From assembly GCA_964396165.1 (NCBI GenBank), contig CAYNEF010000017.1, positions 1 through 64,000 on the forward strand: 64,000 bases of DNA. Direction: 5' to 3'. Numbering within the stretch: position 1 is the first letter of the stretch; the number at the start of each line of letters is the position of its first letter. Below the pieces are notes generated by a model, which saw only the letters and a program-made list of their open reading frames with translations, was not told the origin of the DNA and ran no database searches. The position numbers and the translations under genes are program-made. This DNA comes from CALCZU01 sp964396165. Lineage in GTDB: Bacteria > Bdellovibrionota > FAC87 > UBA2466. This document shows positions 8,745 to 17,128 of the stretch, one piece after another.

Positions 8745-9938
8745 TTGTCTCAGCATTTTAAAAGAGTAGTTTGCCTGGTCTGCGATGGGCTAGGTGTAGG
8801 AGAAGCACCCGACGCGGCACTGTATGGCGACGAAGGGAGTAACACGCTCTTACATACCGCCCAATTCGTAGGTGGAATAGCTTTGCCTAATCTTGAAAAA
8901 TTGGGACTCGGAAATCTCGGTAACTTTTCAGGGATTAAGAAAAATTCCAATCCCCTTGCTCTTGTCAGTCGCTTGGCTGAAAAAAGTTCCGGTAAAGACA
9001 CAACTACAGGGCACTGGGAAATCGCGGGATTAGTAACGAAGGTTCCGTTTCGCTTATTCCCTGACGGGTTTCCTCCAGAGTTAATCCAGGCCTTTGTCAA
9101 AGCGGCAAATATTCCAGGGATTCTCGGAAATAAAGCAGCTAGTGGAACTGTCATCATCGAACAACTCGGCGAAGAGAGCATCCGCACGGGAAAACTTATC
9201 GTCTACACTTCGGGAGATTCCGTATTTCAGATTGCAGCGCACGAAGAAAAGTTTGGTTTGAATCGATTATATGAAGTGTGTGAACTGGCAAGAAAACTTT
9301 GCGATAATTACCAAATCGGCAGAGTAATTGCGCGTCCTTACATAGGCGAATCTGCAAAGACTTTTAAACGCACTACACACCGCAGGGATTATTCTGTACC
9401 GCCGCCCAGAAACTGTCTGGATGTTTTAAATGACAAAGGGGTGCGCGTATTATCAGTCGGTAAGATAGAGGATATTTTTGACCAACGAGGTTTTTCGGAA
9501 AAAAACCACACTGGAAATAATATCGAAAGTTTAAAAGCGACTTCTTTATTTCTTGAGCAAAACAGGGGAAAAGAATCTTTTATTTTTACAAATCTTGTGG
9601 ATTTTGATCAACTCTACGGTCACCGCCGTGATCCGAAAGGGTACGCATCTTCGCTCGTAGAACTGGACAAGTATTTGCCGACTCTGCTCAGTGAACTTAC
9701 GAAAGACGATTTACTCATTATTACTGCAGATCACGGTTGCGACCCGACATTCCGTGGAACGGATCACACGCGTGAATATGTACCACTCATCGCATACCAG
9801 CCGGAATCAAAAGGAAGCCTACTGGCCGACAGAAATTCCTTTTCGGACATCGCAGCCAGTATTTTAGAAGGTTATCAAATTCCTAAAAATGTTCTGCCGG
9901 ATCTAGGCGAAAGTTTTCTATGCAAGTTTCAGAAATAA
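8745..9938 (+). CDS. deoB: Phosphopentomutase
   Basis: This 397-residue alkaline-phosphatase-superfamily mutase interconverts (deoxy)ribose 1-phosphate and 5-phosphate. Metal-site motifs are visible: CDGLGVGEAPDA near the N-terminus, SSGKDTTTGHWE (the phosphorylated Thr region), NLVDFDQLYGHRRD, and ITADHGCDPTFRGTDHTRE near the C-terminus. The start is TTG directly after the deoC stop, with GGGGG in the ribosome-binding position (8731-8740). It is coupled to deoC before it, and its last 19 bases overlap the start of the thymidine phosphorylase gene. Confidence 0.95.
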   Translation: MSQHFKRVVCLVCDGLGVGEAPDAALYGDEGSNTLLHTAQFVGGIALPNLEKLGLGNLGNFSGIKKNSNPLALVSRLAEKSSGKDTTTGHWEIAGLVTKVPFRLFPDGFPPELIQAFVKAANIPGILGNKAASGTVIIEQLGEESIRTGKLIVYTSGDSVFQIAAHEEKFGLNRLYEVCELARKLCDNYQIGRVIARPYIGESAKTFKRTTHRRDYSVPPPRNCLDVLNDKGVRVLSVGKIEDIFDQRGFSEKNHTGNNIESLKATSLFLEQNRGKESFIFTNLVDFDQLYGHRRDPKGYASSLVELDKYLPTLLSELTKDDLLIITADHGCDPTFRGTDHTREYVPLIAYQPESKGSLLADRNSFSDIAASILEGYQIPKNVLPDLGESFLCKFQK

Positions 9939-11254
9939 TCGCCAAGAAAAGAGACGGTAAGGAGCTGTGTCTTGAAGAATTAGACACGCTGATCACAGGC
10001 TATTTGAGTGGTGAAATCAAAGATTATCAAATGTCTGCCTGGCTCATGGCAGTTTATTTCAAGGGCATGACAGAAAATGAGTTGTCGAATTGGACGCGTC
10101 TTATGTGGAAGTCCGGCCAGTCTTTTCCCAGACGCAATAAAACCGAATTTTGGATCGATAAACATTCCACAGGGGGAGTGGGCGATAAACCGTCTTTGAT
10201 TCTTGTTCCTCTTGTGCACAGACTTTGTGAAAAATTGATAGGCCCCGGGCTTGTGAAAATTCCGATGATTTCTGGACGTGGGTTAGGGCACAGCGGGGGA
10301 ACGCTTGATAAACTAGATTCTGTTCCCGGATTTACTTCGCAAATTGAAATGAATGAAGCGCTTGATCTGATTTCGAATAACGGTTTTTTTATGCTCGGCC
10401 AGACAGATAAAATAGCACCTGCCGACAAAATGATATATGCCTTAAGGGACGTGACTGCCACTGTTGAAAGTAATCCTCTTATTGTTTCCAGCATCATGAG
10501 TAAAAAACTCGCTGAATCGCCAGATGGAATTGTTTTCGATGTGAAAACGGGAAGTGGCGCTTTTATGACTTCGGTAGAGAAGGCGGAACTACTCGCTTCC
10601 TTGCTTGTGTCGGCCGCAAAAAAAGAAAAAGTGGATGCCGTCGCTCTCATTACAAAAATGGATGAACCTCTCGGTTGGAAGGTAGGCAATGCTCTTGAAA
10701 TCGAAGAGTGTGCTGAGTTCATCCAAGGGAATCAGGAAAAGGGAATGCAGGAAGTGGTCTTTGAGCTTGCTTCTCAAATGGTGTCGCTGGCTTCTCGCCG
10801 CACACTCAGCAGCGAGGAAGTAAAAAAACACTGCAGTGAAGTTTGTAAAGAACCAGAAACATTTGCTGTATTCAAAAAAATGTTTGAATACCAAAGCGGC
10901 AATTGGGATCTCTTTGTTGAACAATCAAAGGCAGAGCGAAAAAGATTGCTTCAGTATGAGTTTAAAGCCACACAAGATGGGACTTTAGAATCTCTGGAAG
11001 CTAAGAGCTTTGGCTTACTTCTGATCGCTCTTGGCGGTGGAAGGTTGAAAAAAGAAGACAAGATAGATTACCATGTTGGTTTTGAGTTTATAAAAAAATG
11101 CGGTGATAGTGTGAAAAAAGGCGACACTATCGTAAAGGTATTTCACAGAAAAGATGGTGAGAAGCCGCTTATTCAAGAGAAAATTTCTCAGGCAGTTAAA
11201 ATTGGAAATAGCAGACCGGTGCAGCAAGATTGGGTGGTAAAAAAAGTTTTATGA
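9920..11254 (+). CDS. deoA: Thymidine/pyrimidine-nucleoside phosphorylase
   Basis: This 444-residue protein phosphorolyses thymidine or other pyrimidine nucleosides to the base and (deoxy)ribose 1-phosphate. It shows the family's helical N-terminal domain (GEIKDYQMSAWLMAVYFKGM), the phosphate loop KHSTGGVGDKPS, the signature SGRGLGHSGGTLDKLDSVPG, and VKTGSGAFM. Its C-terminal domain is typical of DeoA/Pdp enzymes. Base preference (thymidine only versus uridine as well) is not decidable by eye. Overlaps on both sides (deoB end and the ATGA with the purine phosphorylase) show one transcript. Confidence 0.93.
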   Translation: MQVSEIIAKKRDGKELCLEELDTLITGYLSGEIKDYQMSAWLMAVYFKGMTENELSNWTRLMWKSGQSFPRRNKTEFWIDKHSTGGVGDKPSLILVPLVHRLCEKLIGPGLVKIPMISGRGLGHSGGTLDKLDSVPGFTSQIEMNEALDLISNNGFFMLGQTDKIAPADKMIYALRDVTATVESNPLIVSSIMSKKLAESPDGIVFDVKTGSGAFMTSVEKAELLASLLVSAAKKEKVDAVALITKMDEPLGWKVGNALEIEECAEFIQGNQEKGMQEVVFELASQMVSLASRRTLSSEEVKKHCSEVCKEPETFAVFKKMFEYQSGNWDLFVEQSKAERKRLLQYEFKATQDGTLESLEAKSFGLLLIALGGGRLKKEDKIDYHVGFEFIKKCGDSVKKGDTIVKVFHRKDGEKPLIQEKISQAVKIGNSRPVQQDWVVKKVL

Positions 11255-12090
11255 GTGATACATTACAAAAAAAACTGGATGAAGCGGCAATAGAATTAAA
11301 AAAGGCAATCTCAGACTTTCCAAAGTATGTGATTGTATTGGGAAGCGGGCTATCGGGTCTATTGCAAAAGTTAAAAGTGGAAAAAGAAATTCTGCTTTCT
11401 ACCATACCCCATATCCGTCAATTGACTGTCGAAGGCCATGTAGCAAGGCTACTTGTGGGGGATTTGGATGGGACGCGTGTAGCGTGTATGCAGGGAAGAC
11501 TGCACTACTACGAAGGTTATCCCATGGAAGACGTTGTTTTCCCCTTTCGTCTTTTCGGTTTGGCAGGGGCTGAGATTTTTTTGCTTACAAACGCAGCGGG
11601 CGGTGTGCATGCTGACATGAAGCCGATGGATTTGATGCTTGTAACGGATCATTTAAATTTGATGGGCACGAATCCTCTTGTGGGAAAAAACCATGATTTC
11701 TTAGGCCCGCGTTTTCCGGATATGACTTTTCTTTATGATCCCAAATTACGCGAAATTTTTGCCCGCACGGCAAAGAATTTAAAAATGCCCCTGAGGGAAG
11801 GCGTTTACCTGGCCTTGCACGGCCCTTCTTATGAAACGCCTGCCGAAATTAAAATGTACAGAAATATGGGCGCAGATGTCGTCGGGATGTCGACGGTACC
11901 CGAAGCAATTGCCTTGCACCACATGGGTAAGAAAGTAGTGGCAATTTCGTGCATTACCAATATGGCCGCCGGTGTTGGTAAAGATCCTCTGGTACACACA
12001 GAAGTTTTAGAAAATGCGAAAAAAATTCACGGCACATTTGGGGATTTAGTTTCTGCCTGCTTTAAGGAGATTAAAAAAACATATGAGTAA
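11251..12090 (+). CDS. punA: Purine nucleoside phosphorylase (trimeric class)
   Basis: The 279-residue protein belongs to the high-molecular-weight-purine-specific trimeric phosphorylase family. It has IVLGSGLSGL, GHVARLLVG, MQGRLHYYEGYP, LTNAAGGV, and the base-binding region YETPAEIKMYRNMGADVVGMSTVPEAIAL with a later ISCITNMAAG. It converts guanosine/inosine-type nucleosides to base and ribose 1-phosphate, feeding DeoB. I preferred ATG 11251 (ATGA overlap with deoA) to a TTG at 11230 that would lie inside deoA. An AAGGAGA ribosome site for the next gene lies in its 3' end. Confidence 0.9.
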   Translation: MSDTLQKKLDEAAIELKKAISDFPKYVIVLGSGLSGLLQKLKVEKEILLSTIPHIRQLTVEGHVARLLVGDLDGTRVACMQGRLHYYEGYPMEDVVFPFRLFGLAGAEIFLLTNAAGGVHADMKPMDLMLVTDHLNLMGTNPLVGKNHDFLGPRFPDMTFLYDPKLREIFARTAKNLKMPLREGVYLALHGPSYETPAEIKMYRNMGADVVGMSTVPEAIALHHMGKKVVAISCITNMAAGVGKDPLVHTEVLENAKKIHGTFGDLVSACFKEIKKTYE

Positions 12091-12514
12091 GCAATATCCT
12101 ATTGAAGATCTCGATAAATCCTCTTTAAAACTAGTCAAACTTGCTTTACAAGCGCGCAAGAAAGCACACGCTCCTTATTCCAATTATTTTGTCGGCTCGG
12201 CAATTTTGGACAACAAGGGCAAGTTACACACCGGATGCAATGTCGAAAATGCTTCTTACCCGGCTAGCATTTGCGCAGAAAGAGTGGCAATTGGCAAAAT
12301 GGTATCCCGCGGTGGAAAACAGATTAAAAAAATTATCGTGGCTGCATCATCGGATGAGCCCGTATTTCCGTGTGGAATGTGTTTGCAGGTAATTCAAGAG
12401 TTTGGCAAAAAATGCGAGGTCATTGCGCTGAACCGCCGCGGCACAGCCTTTAGGAAAGCCACTTTCCAAGAACTCTTTCCTTTTGCCTTTTCCATTGAGA
12501 AACTAAAGGGATGA
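12083..12514 (+). CDS. cdd: Cytidine deaminase
   Basis: This 143-residue homotetrameric-type enzyme deaminates cytidine and deoxycytidine to uridine forms that DeoA can phosphorolyse. Zinc-site motifs are clear: the NVENASYPASICAERVAI segment (Cys-Ala-Glu) and PCGMCLQVIQEF. The ATG at 12083 overlaps the end of the purine phosphorylase by 8 bases and is served by AAGGAGA at 12064-12070. Its stop overlaps the next ATG (ATGA). Confidence 0.95.
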   Translation: MSKQYPIEDLDKSSLKLVKLALQARKKAHAPYSNYFVGSAILDNKGKLHTGCNVENASYPASICAERVAIGKMVSRGGKQIKKIIVAASSDEPVFPCGMCLQVIQEFGKKCEVIALNRRGTAFRKATFQELFPFAFSIEKLKG

Positions 12515-13821
12515 GCTCAAACTCTCCTTCTGATCTTCTTATACATGGCGGCACACTTCTTACGATGGATAAAGAGTCGCGCGTGATTAATAATGCGCTC
12601 GTCTTTGTGAAGAGCGGTAAAATCACCAAAATTTCTTCCGGCAAAAAGACAGAATCTCACAAAGCAAAAAAGTATTTGGATGCGACTGGGTGTCTTGTCA
12701 TGCCGGGACTTGTGAACGGCCACACACATACTGGAATGTCGCTGCTTCGCGGGATTGCCGACGATTTAGAGTTGAAAGAGTGGCTCTTTCAAACCATTTT
12801 TCCGTTAGAGAGAAAATGGGGCAATAAGGAATTTGTTTATCTGGGGACATTGCTTGCCAATCTCGAGATGATTAAAAACGGGACTACCCTTTTTAACGAC
12901 ATGTACTATTTTGAAGAGTCTGCCGCAAAAGCGGTGAACGAATCCGGTTTGCGTGCACTTCTCGGGCAAACGCTTGTCGAAATAAGCGGAGTGGAATCCA
13001 GCGGCGCCATCATTGAAAAATTTGATGAATACATTGAAGCTGTAAAAAACTACTCCCTTGTTGTTCCTGCAATAGCGCCTCATTCCATTTATGGCGTCAG
13101 CGACAAATCCTGGCCGGATGTGATTCAGTACGCAAGGGACAATAACATGCCGATTCATGTTCACTTGGCCGAGACCCAAGGCGAAGTCGATGACTGCATG
13201 AAAAAATACGGCAAGACGGCAACCGAGCAGTTCATGTCTTGGGGACTGTGGAATCAAAAAGCAATTGCCGCGCATTCCGTTTGCCTGACAAAAAAAGAAA
13301 TCGAAATCTTGGGAAATCACGGCGTGGGGATTGCCCATTGCCCGGAATCCAATTTGAAATTGGGAACGAAAATTTGCCCGGTGAAAGCGCTGCGAGAAAA
13401 GGGCGCCAATGTGGTACTCGGCACTGACGGTACGGCAAGCAATAATAATCTTGATCTCCTCGAAGAAATTGATATCGCAGCGAAGCTTCAGGTTTTTCAA
13501 AGTGGTGTCGCCGCCTTGCGGACAGAAGACGCCGTCCGCATTCTCACGATCGAAGGGGCAAGCGCTTTAGGCATGCAGGATGTGACAGGTTCTATCGAAA
13601 TCGGAAAATCCGCAGACTTAATTGTGCTGGATTTAGAAGTGCCGCACGCTCAACCTTTTTACAATCCTTATTCGCATATTGTCTATAGCGCGCAAAGCTC
13701 GGATGTGAAACACACTGTTGTAAACGGCAAAATTCTCATGAAAGACAGAAAAGTACTTTCACTCGATGAAAAAGAAATCCTCAAAGAAGTAAAGAAGTGG
13801 GCTAAGAAGATTTCCTCATAG
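12511..13821 (+). CDS. MtaD-like amidohydrolase (methylthioadenosine/S-adenosylhomocysteine or adenosine deaminase)
   Basis: This 436-residue metal-dependent amidohydrolase has the MtaD/ATZ-family layout. The first metal motif is NGHTHTGMSLLRGIADD. The next are HVHLAETQGEVDDC, the AAHSVCL histidine, and the catalytic Asp in VLGTDGTASNNNLDLLEE. It probably deaminates an adenine nucleoside such as 5'-methylthioadenosine, S-adenosylhomocysteine or adenosine, yielding an inosine-type product for the purine phosphorylase. Membership of the nucleoside operon (ATGA overlap with cdd) supports a nucleoside substrate. Guanine deaminase and chlorohydrolase relatives are less likely. Confidence 0.82.
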   Translation: MSSNSPSDLLIHGGTLLTMDKESRVINNALVFVKSGKITKISSGKKTESHKAKKYLDATGCLVMPGLVNGHTHTGMSLLRGIADDLELKEWLFQTIFPLERKWGNKEFVYLGTLLANLEMIKNGTTLFNDMYYFEESAAKAVNESGLRALLGQTLVEISGVESSGAIIEKFDEYIEAVKNYSLVVPAIAPHSIYGVSDKSWPDVIQYARDNNMPIHVHLAETQGEVDDCMKKYGKTATEQFMSWGLWNQKAIAAHSVCLTKKEIEILGNHGVGIAHCPESNLKLGTKICPVKALREKGANVVLGTDGTASNNNLDLLEEIDIAAKLQVFQSGVAALRTEDAVRILTIEGASALGMQDVTGSIEIGKSADLIVLDLEVPHAQPFYNPYSHIVYSAQSSDVKHTVVNGKILMKDRKVLSLDEKEILKEVKKWAKKISS

Positions 13822-13826
13822 CCCAC
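13797..13826 (+). repeat. Inverted repeat at the end of the nucleoside operon
   Basis: GTGGGCTA (13797-13804) and TAGCCCAC (13819-13826) flank a 14-base loop spanning the stop codon of the deaminase gene. No T-run follows, so it is at best a weak terminator or an mRNA-end hairpin. Confidence 0.35.
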
Positions 13827-13902
13827 TAAACTAAGCTAAGTATATGTAGTTATTTAATAATTTTTGCTGTATTTCTTGTTTGTAAAATGGTATTATAAAA
13901 GT

Positions 13903-14157
13903 ATGAAAAATAATACTAAATCTAGCATCACACTTCCGCCAAAAGAACTGGCGCTTGTACTCGAACTAAAAAAAAGTTTGAAGGCAAAGAGCAAAGTAGA
14001 AGTAATTCGTCAGGGTTTACTTAAATTAAAAGAAGGATTTGATCGTGATGCATTGCGAGCACAGTTTGCAGACGCCTCAAATAAAGTGAGGACAAGTACG
14101 ATGGAGGAAATGAGCGAATTGGATGCACTTGTTTCTGAGGGACTCAATAAGAAATGA
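13903..14157 (+). CDS. Ribbon-helix-helix antitoxin of a MazEF-type pair
   Basis: This 84-residue protein starts with a short beta strand (KSSITLPP), followed by helices typical of CopG/Arc-type DNA-binding proteins (LVLELKKSLKAKSKVEVIRQGLLKL). A flexible acidic C-terminal tail probably wraps the toxin. It overlaps the MazF-like gene by ATGA, the usual antitoxin-first order. ATG 13903 is used. A longer reading from 13864 would add an aromatic leader unlike the family. Such proteins bind their own promoter, so autoregulation is expected from family knowledge. No operator is clear to me. Confidence 0.75.
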   Translation: MKNNTKSSITLPPKELALVLELKKSLKAKSKVEVIRQGLLKLKEGFDRDALRAQFADASNKVRTSTMEEMSELDALVSEGLNKK

Positions 14158-14504
14158 AAGAAATGAGTATAAAACATGGGTTCTTGTATCTGGCAGATTT
14201 AAATCCCAGACAGGGTACAGAGGCTGGTAAATTGCGTCCCGTATTGGTAATTCAGACAAATTTTTTGAATGAAACTGGCCATCCTTCCACTTGGATTCTG
14301 CCCTGTACTACTAAACTTACCGATGAAAATATCTTGCGCGTTCGTCTTCCTAAAAAAATGGCGGGAAATAGTGAAGATTGTGACGTGATGATCGATCAAA
14401 GTCGCGCAATAGATAATGCGCGATTCAAAAAAGTTTTGAGTTTTGTCCCAAGTCCAATTTTAAAAGACGTGAAAGACAAGCTGAGATTGCTTGGTGATTT
14501 TTGA
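14154..14504 (+). CDS. mazF: MazF/PemK-family endoribonuclease toxin
   Basis: The 116-residue protein matches MazF: LYLADLNPRQGTEAGKLRPVLVIQ at the N-terminus (the GxExxxxRPVLV core with its catalytic Arg), then STWILPCTT (the conserved Ser/Thr strand), and DCDVMIDQSRAIDNARF. Such toxins cut mRNA at short motifs when the antitoxin is degraded. The start overlaps the antitoxin stop. An in-frame ATG at 14163 is an alternative. The gene converges with the RND exporter, whose stop lies immediately after. Confidence 0.88.
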   Translation: MKEMSIKHGFLYLADLNPRQGTEAGKLRPVLVIQTNFLNETGHPSTWILPCTTKLTDENILRVRLPKKMAGNSEDCDVMIDQSRAIDNARFKKVLSFVPSPILKDVKDKLRLLGDF

Positions 14505-14505
14505 A

Positions 14506-16890
14506 CTAAATTTGTTTCTTAGCCGCTCTTCGTTCTTCCCAACGGAAGTACCGTTCGAGTAGCGCTGGATGCAGAAATAACCCAACAAACCATCCTGACC
14601 CGATAATCAGTATCGACATCCATCCCATGCTTTTTAAAATACCGGCACGGGTGAATACGAGAATTCCAAACCCGACTGCCGTAGTAAGAAGCGAGAGTTG
14701 AAGGCTGACTGCGATGTCTCTTACCCCTTTAAATCCAGATTGGATTTCACCAGAACGTTGCATGAGTTGAATGGGAATTTCCACGCCGACTGCTAGAAAT
14801 ACAGGAAGAAGTGCGACATTGAAGATATTGAATTTGACTCCGAAAATCGCCATCAGTCCGATCCCAGCGGGAAGTGAAATGAGAAAAGAAACATACGTCA
14901 GTAAAGTATGTTTTAAGTCTCTCAAATTCATATAGAGAAAGACTCCTAAGAAAACGACAATTAATGTGAGAAGAATCAACCCATCTCGTTCAATCAATTT
15001 TAATATTTCCGAGAAAATACCTGCATCTGAACCGCTTACGATGTTAGGAAAATGCGCTTCTACATCTTTAATCATTTTGGCAAATCTATCTACCGCACCA
15101 CCGGTATTTAAGTGTTCTGCCGGATAAACATAAATAAGATAACCTGCTTGTTTCGTTCCTCTTAAAGCTTCTTGAACGTAAACCGGCAAATCATTCCATA
15201 CGAAAGGTTTGGCATCTACCCATTCTTTGATGGTGGCGCCATGAATTTGGGTGGCTTCTTCCAGTTGGCGGTTAGAAACACGTTTGATGCGTTTTCTTAA
15301 ACGCTCTACGACTACCTGTTTCTCTTCCTGTCCTTCGGGAATGATAGTGCCGCCATTGACTATATTTTGCACAATTGCCGGCATGTAATTCTTCTTTAAG
15401 TATTTTTCAATTTCAACGGCATCTTCTTTTGAGCTTGTCGCAAAAGCCGCAGGTACCGTAGAACGATCGTAAATGACATCAATCAACTTATCCGTCTGTC
15501 GGATTTCATCTGAATGTTCCATCATTTTATCGAAATCAAATTCGAAACCCACTTTAGCTGCCAGGAAGGTCAAAATGATAATGATCGCAAAAGAACCATA
15601 GTAGGAGCGATTGGATTTAAGAATCGGAAGCTCAGTATTTTTAAAAGGGTAGTCGTCCTTCTTCATTATTTCTTCAAGGTTTAACAATTTACTGGTGTAG
15701 TAAAACGTACCCATTTTCGTGATGAGAATTGCAGAAAGCCCTACGCCACACATGAAGCCAAACTCAGAAAAAACTTTTAAGGAGCTTCCGCACATGATGA
15801 ATAGAACTAATGCTGTAGAAACCAATGTGACAACGTTTGCCCAACCGCAAGTAAGCAAGGTTCTCCAAAGCGGATCAGGGTCACTGCTTGACGGTTCTTT
15901 ATGTTCCAGTCGAATACGCCATAGCAAATGTATCCCATAGTCAGAGCCTACACCTGCGAGCATTCCCACCAAAAAACCAGTAATCAAATTCACATGACCA
16001 ATAAATATTTTGGTAAGTAGAGCTGTAATCCCTAAACCTAAAACCACTGGAATAAATATGGAAATGACAGCGCGCACGCTTCTGAAATAAAGCAGCAGTA
16101 GTATGGCCATCGCAATGTTTGAAACAAGGCCTAAAATAAATATATCTTCTTCCATTACGGCAGAGTCGCGCACTTTACTGTAATAGCGGCCCGACATTCT
16201 ATAAGTGACATTGGCCGGAATATTTTCTTTTAAAACACCTTCGGTAAAGTGCACGAGCTCTTTGCTTTTGCCCATATCCAGTGAATCGAAACTCGGCTTT
16301 ACCATGATAAGAAGATCTTTTCTGTCTTCTGAAATTAAATAGGGAGAAAGACGCGCCATTCTGTCTCCGAATTTCTTAAAATCTGAATCTACAGTCTTTT
16401 TAGGCTCTTCTTTTTTCTCTTCATCGTCCCAAAGGCCGATATCAAAGAACTTGCGCTTAGCTTTTGTAATATCTTTTGCGACCTTGTCATCGAGTTCAGT
16501 CAGCTTGTCCATTTCCGCGTAGTAAAGCGCGCGGCTTAAAAAGAAGTGTTCTTCTCGTAGATAGAACGCACTTCTGACAAGCGGGCTCGTTTTCATTTTT
16601 TCTACGATTTTATCCGCAATTTTTAAATGCGTTTCTTTGTCCTCTGCATGCATCAATATTTCGACGTATCCGACACCCCCTACGATTTCAGTGAGTTTAT
16701 TAAACTTAATTACGGTCGGATGGTCTTGAGGAAGTAAGTCTGACAAGGAAAGTTTTAACTCGATGCCTCTAGAAGCGAACACCCCTGCCACTGCAAGGAT
16801 GGTAAATAAAATAGTCCAATAAACTGACCAATCTACGAAAAGTTTTTTGAAAATGGGTTTATCGAGGGGATTCTTGGATGGGGTATGCAT
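14506..16890 (-). CDS. RND-superfamily (MMPL-type) membrane exporter
   Basis: This 794-residue inner-membrane protein has the duplicated RND topology. One TM near residue 25 precedes a large periplasmic domain (about 45-240) and a cluster of about five TMs (240-420). A second TM near 440, a second periplasmic domain and a last TM cluster (about 640-780) follow. The GVGSDYGIHLLWRIR stretch in the first cluster and ALLPVFLAVGVEIPIQLMQRS in the second are typical of hydrophobe exporters such as HpnN/MMPL proteins. No membrane-fusion or outer-membrane partner is nearby, which fits lipid or hopanoid-like cargo rather than drug efflux. Substrate unknown. Confidence 0.8.
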   Translation of the reverse strand: MHTPSKNPLDKPIFKKLFVDWSVYWTILFTILAVAGVFASRGIELKLSLSDLLPQDHPTVIKFNKLTEIVGGVGYVEILMHAEDKETHLKIADKIVEKMKTSPLVRSAFYLREEHFFLSRALYYAEMDKLTELDDKVAKDITKAKRKFFDIGLWDDEEKKEEPKKTVDSDFKKFGDRMARLSPYLISEDRKDLLIMVKPSFDSLDMGKSKELVHFTEGVLKENIPANVTYRMSGRYYSKVRDSAVMEEDIFILGLVSNIAMAILLLLYFRSVRAVISIFIPVVLGLGITALLTKIFIGHVNLITGFLVGMLAGVGSDYGIHLLWRIRLEHKEPSSSDPDPLWRTLLTCGWANVVTLVSTALVLFIMCGSSLKVFSEFGFMCGVGLSAILITKMGTFYYTSKLLNLEEIMKKDDYPFKNTELPILKSNRSYYGSFAIIIILTFLAAKVGFEFDFDKMMEHSDEIRQTDKLIDVIYDRSTVPAAFATSSKEDAVEIEKYLKKNYMPAIVQNIVNGGTIIPEGQEEKQVVVERLRKRIKRVSNRQLEEATQIHGATIKEWVDAKPFVWNDLPVYVQEALRGTKQAGYLIYVYPAEHLNTGGAVDRFAKMIKDVEAHFPNIVSGSDAGIFSEILKLIERDGLILLTLIVVFLGVFLYMNLRDLKHTLLTYVSFLISLPAGIGLMAIFGVKFNIFNVALLPVFLAVGVEIPIQLMQRSGEIQSGFKGVRDIAVSLQLSLLTTAVGFGILVFTRAGILKSMGWMSILIIGSGWFVGLFLHPALLERYFRWEERRAAKKQI

Positions 16891-16916
16891 GCTGTCCTCT
16901 TGTTGAGTTCGGAACT

Positions 16917-16943
16917 TGTATAATTCAACGGTTTATTTTGCAA
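16917..16943 (-). promoter_or_regulatory. Candidate promoter of the RND exporter gene
   Basis: Read on the minus strand, TTGCAA (16943-16938) and TATACA (16922-16917) are 15 bases apart, about 27 bases upstream of the ATG. An AGAGGA ribosome site follows. The short spacing lowers confidence. Confidence 0.35.
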
Positions 16944-17025
16944 TGAGTTAGTGAGCATAGCAAGGTGAACTCTCTAACAATTCAGCGCGGCATCCTGCTG
17001 TCGCGTGTCACGCCGTTCACTTCCA

Positions 17026-17054
17026 TTGACTCTTTTTCGTATTCAAACGACAAT
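17026..17054 (+). promoter_or_regulatory. Candidate promoter of the prkA operon
   Basis: TTGACT (17026-17031) and GACAAT (17049-17054) are separated by 17 bases in the 238-base divergent gap between the exporter and prkA genes. The predicted transcript would have a leader of about 70 bases ending in AGGAG before the prkA ATG. Nothing else recognisable lies in this gap apart from the minus-strand promoter candidate. Confidence 0.42.
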
Positions 17055-17128
17055 AGAATATGTCGAGTCGAATCTGCCCAAAGACTAACTATAGAATTTT
17101 AGAAATCAAATTTTAACAGGAGATCTGC

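Noticed and set aside
10054..10722. Minus-strand reading frame of 222 codons
   Set aside because: It lies wholly inside deoA, which has clear family motifs; it has no ribosome site and a composition typical of an antisense shadow.
12805..13500. Minus-strand frame of 231 codons
   Set aside because: It sits antisense to the MtaD-like gene, whose metal motifs are intact. The length comes from the low stop frequency of the opposite strand, not from a real gene.
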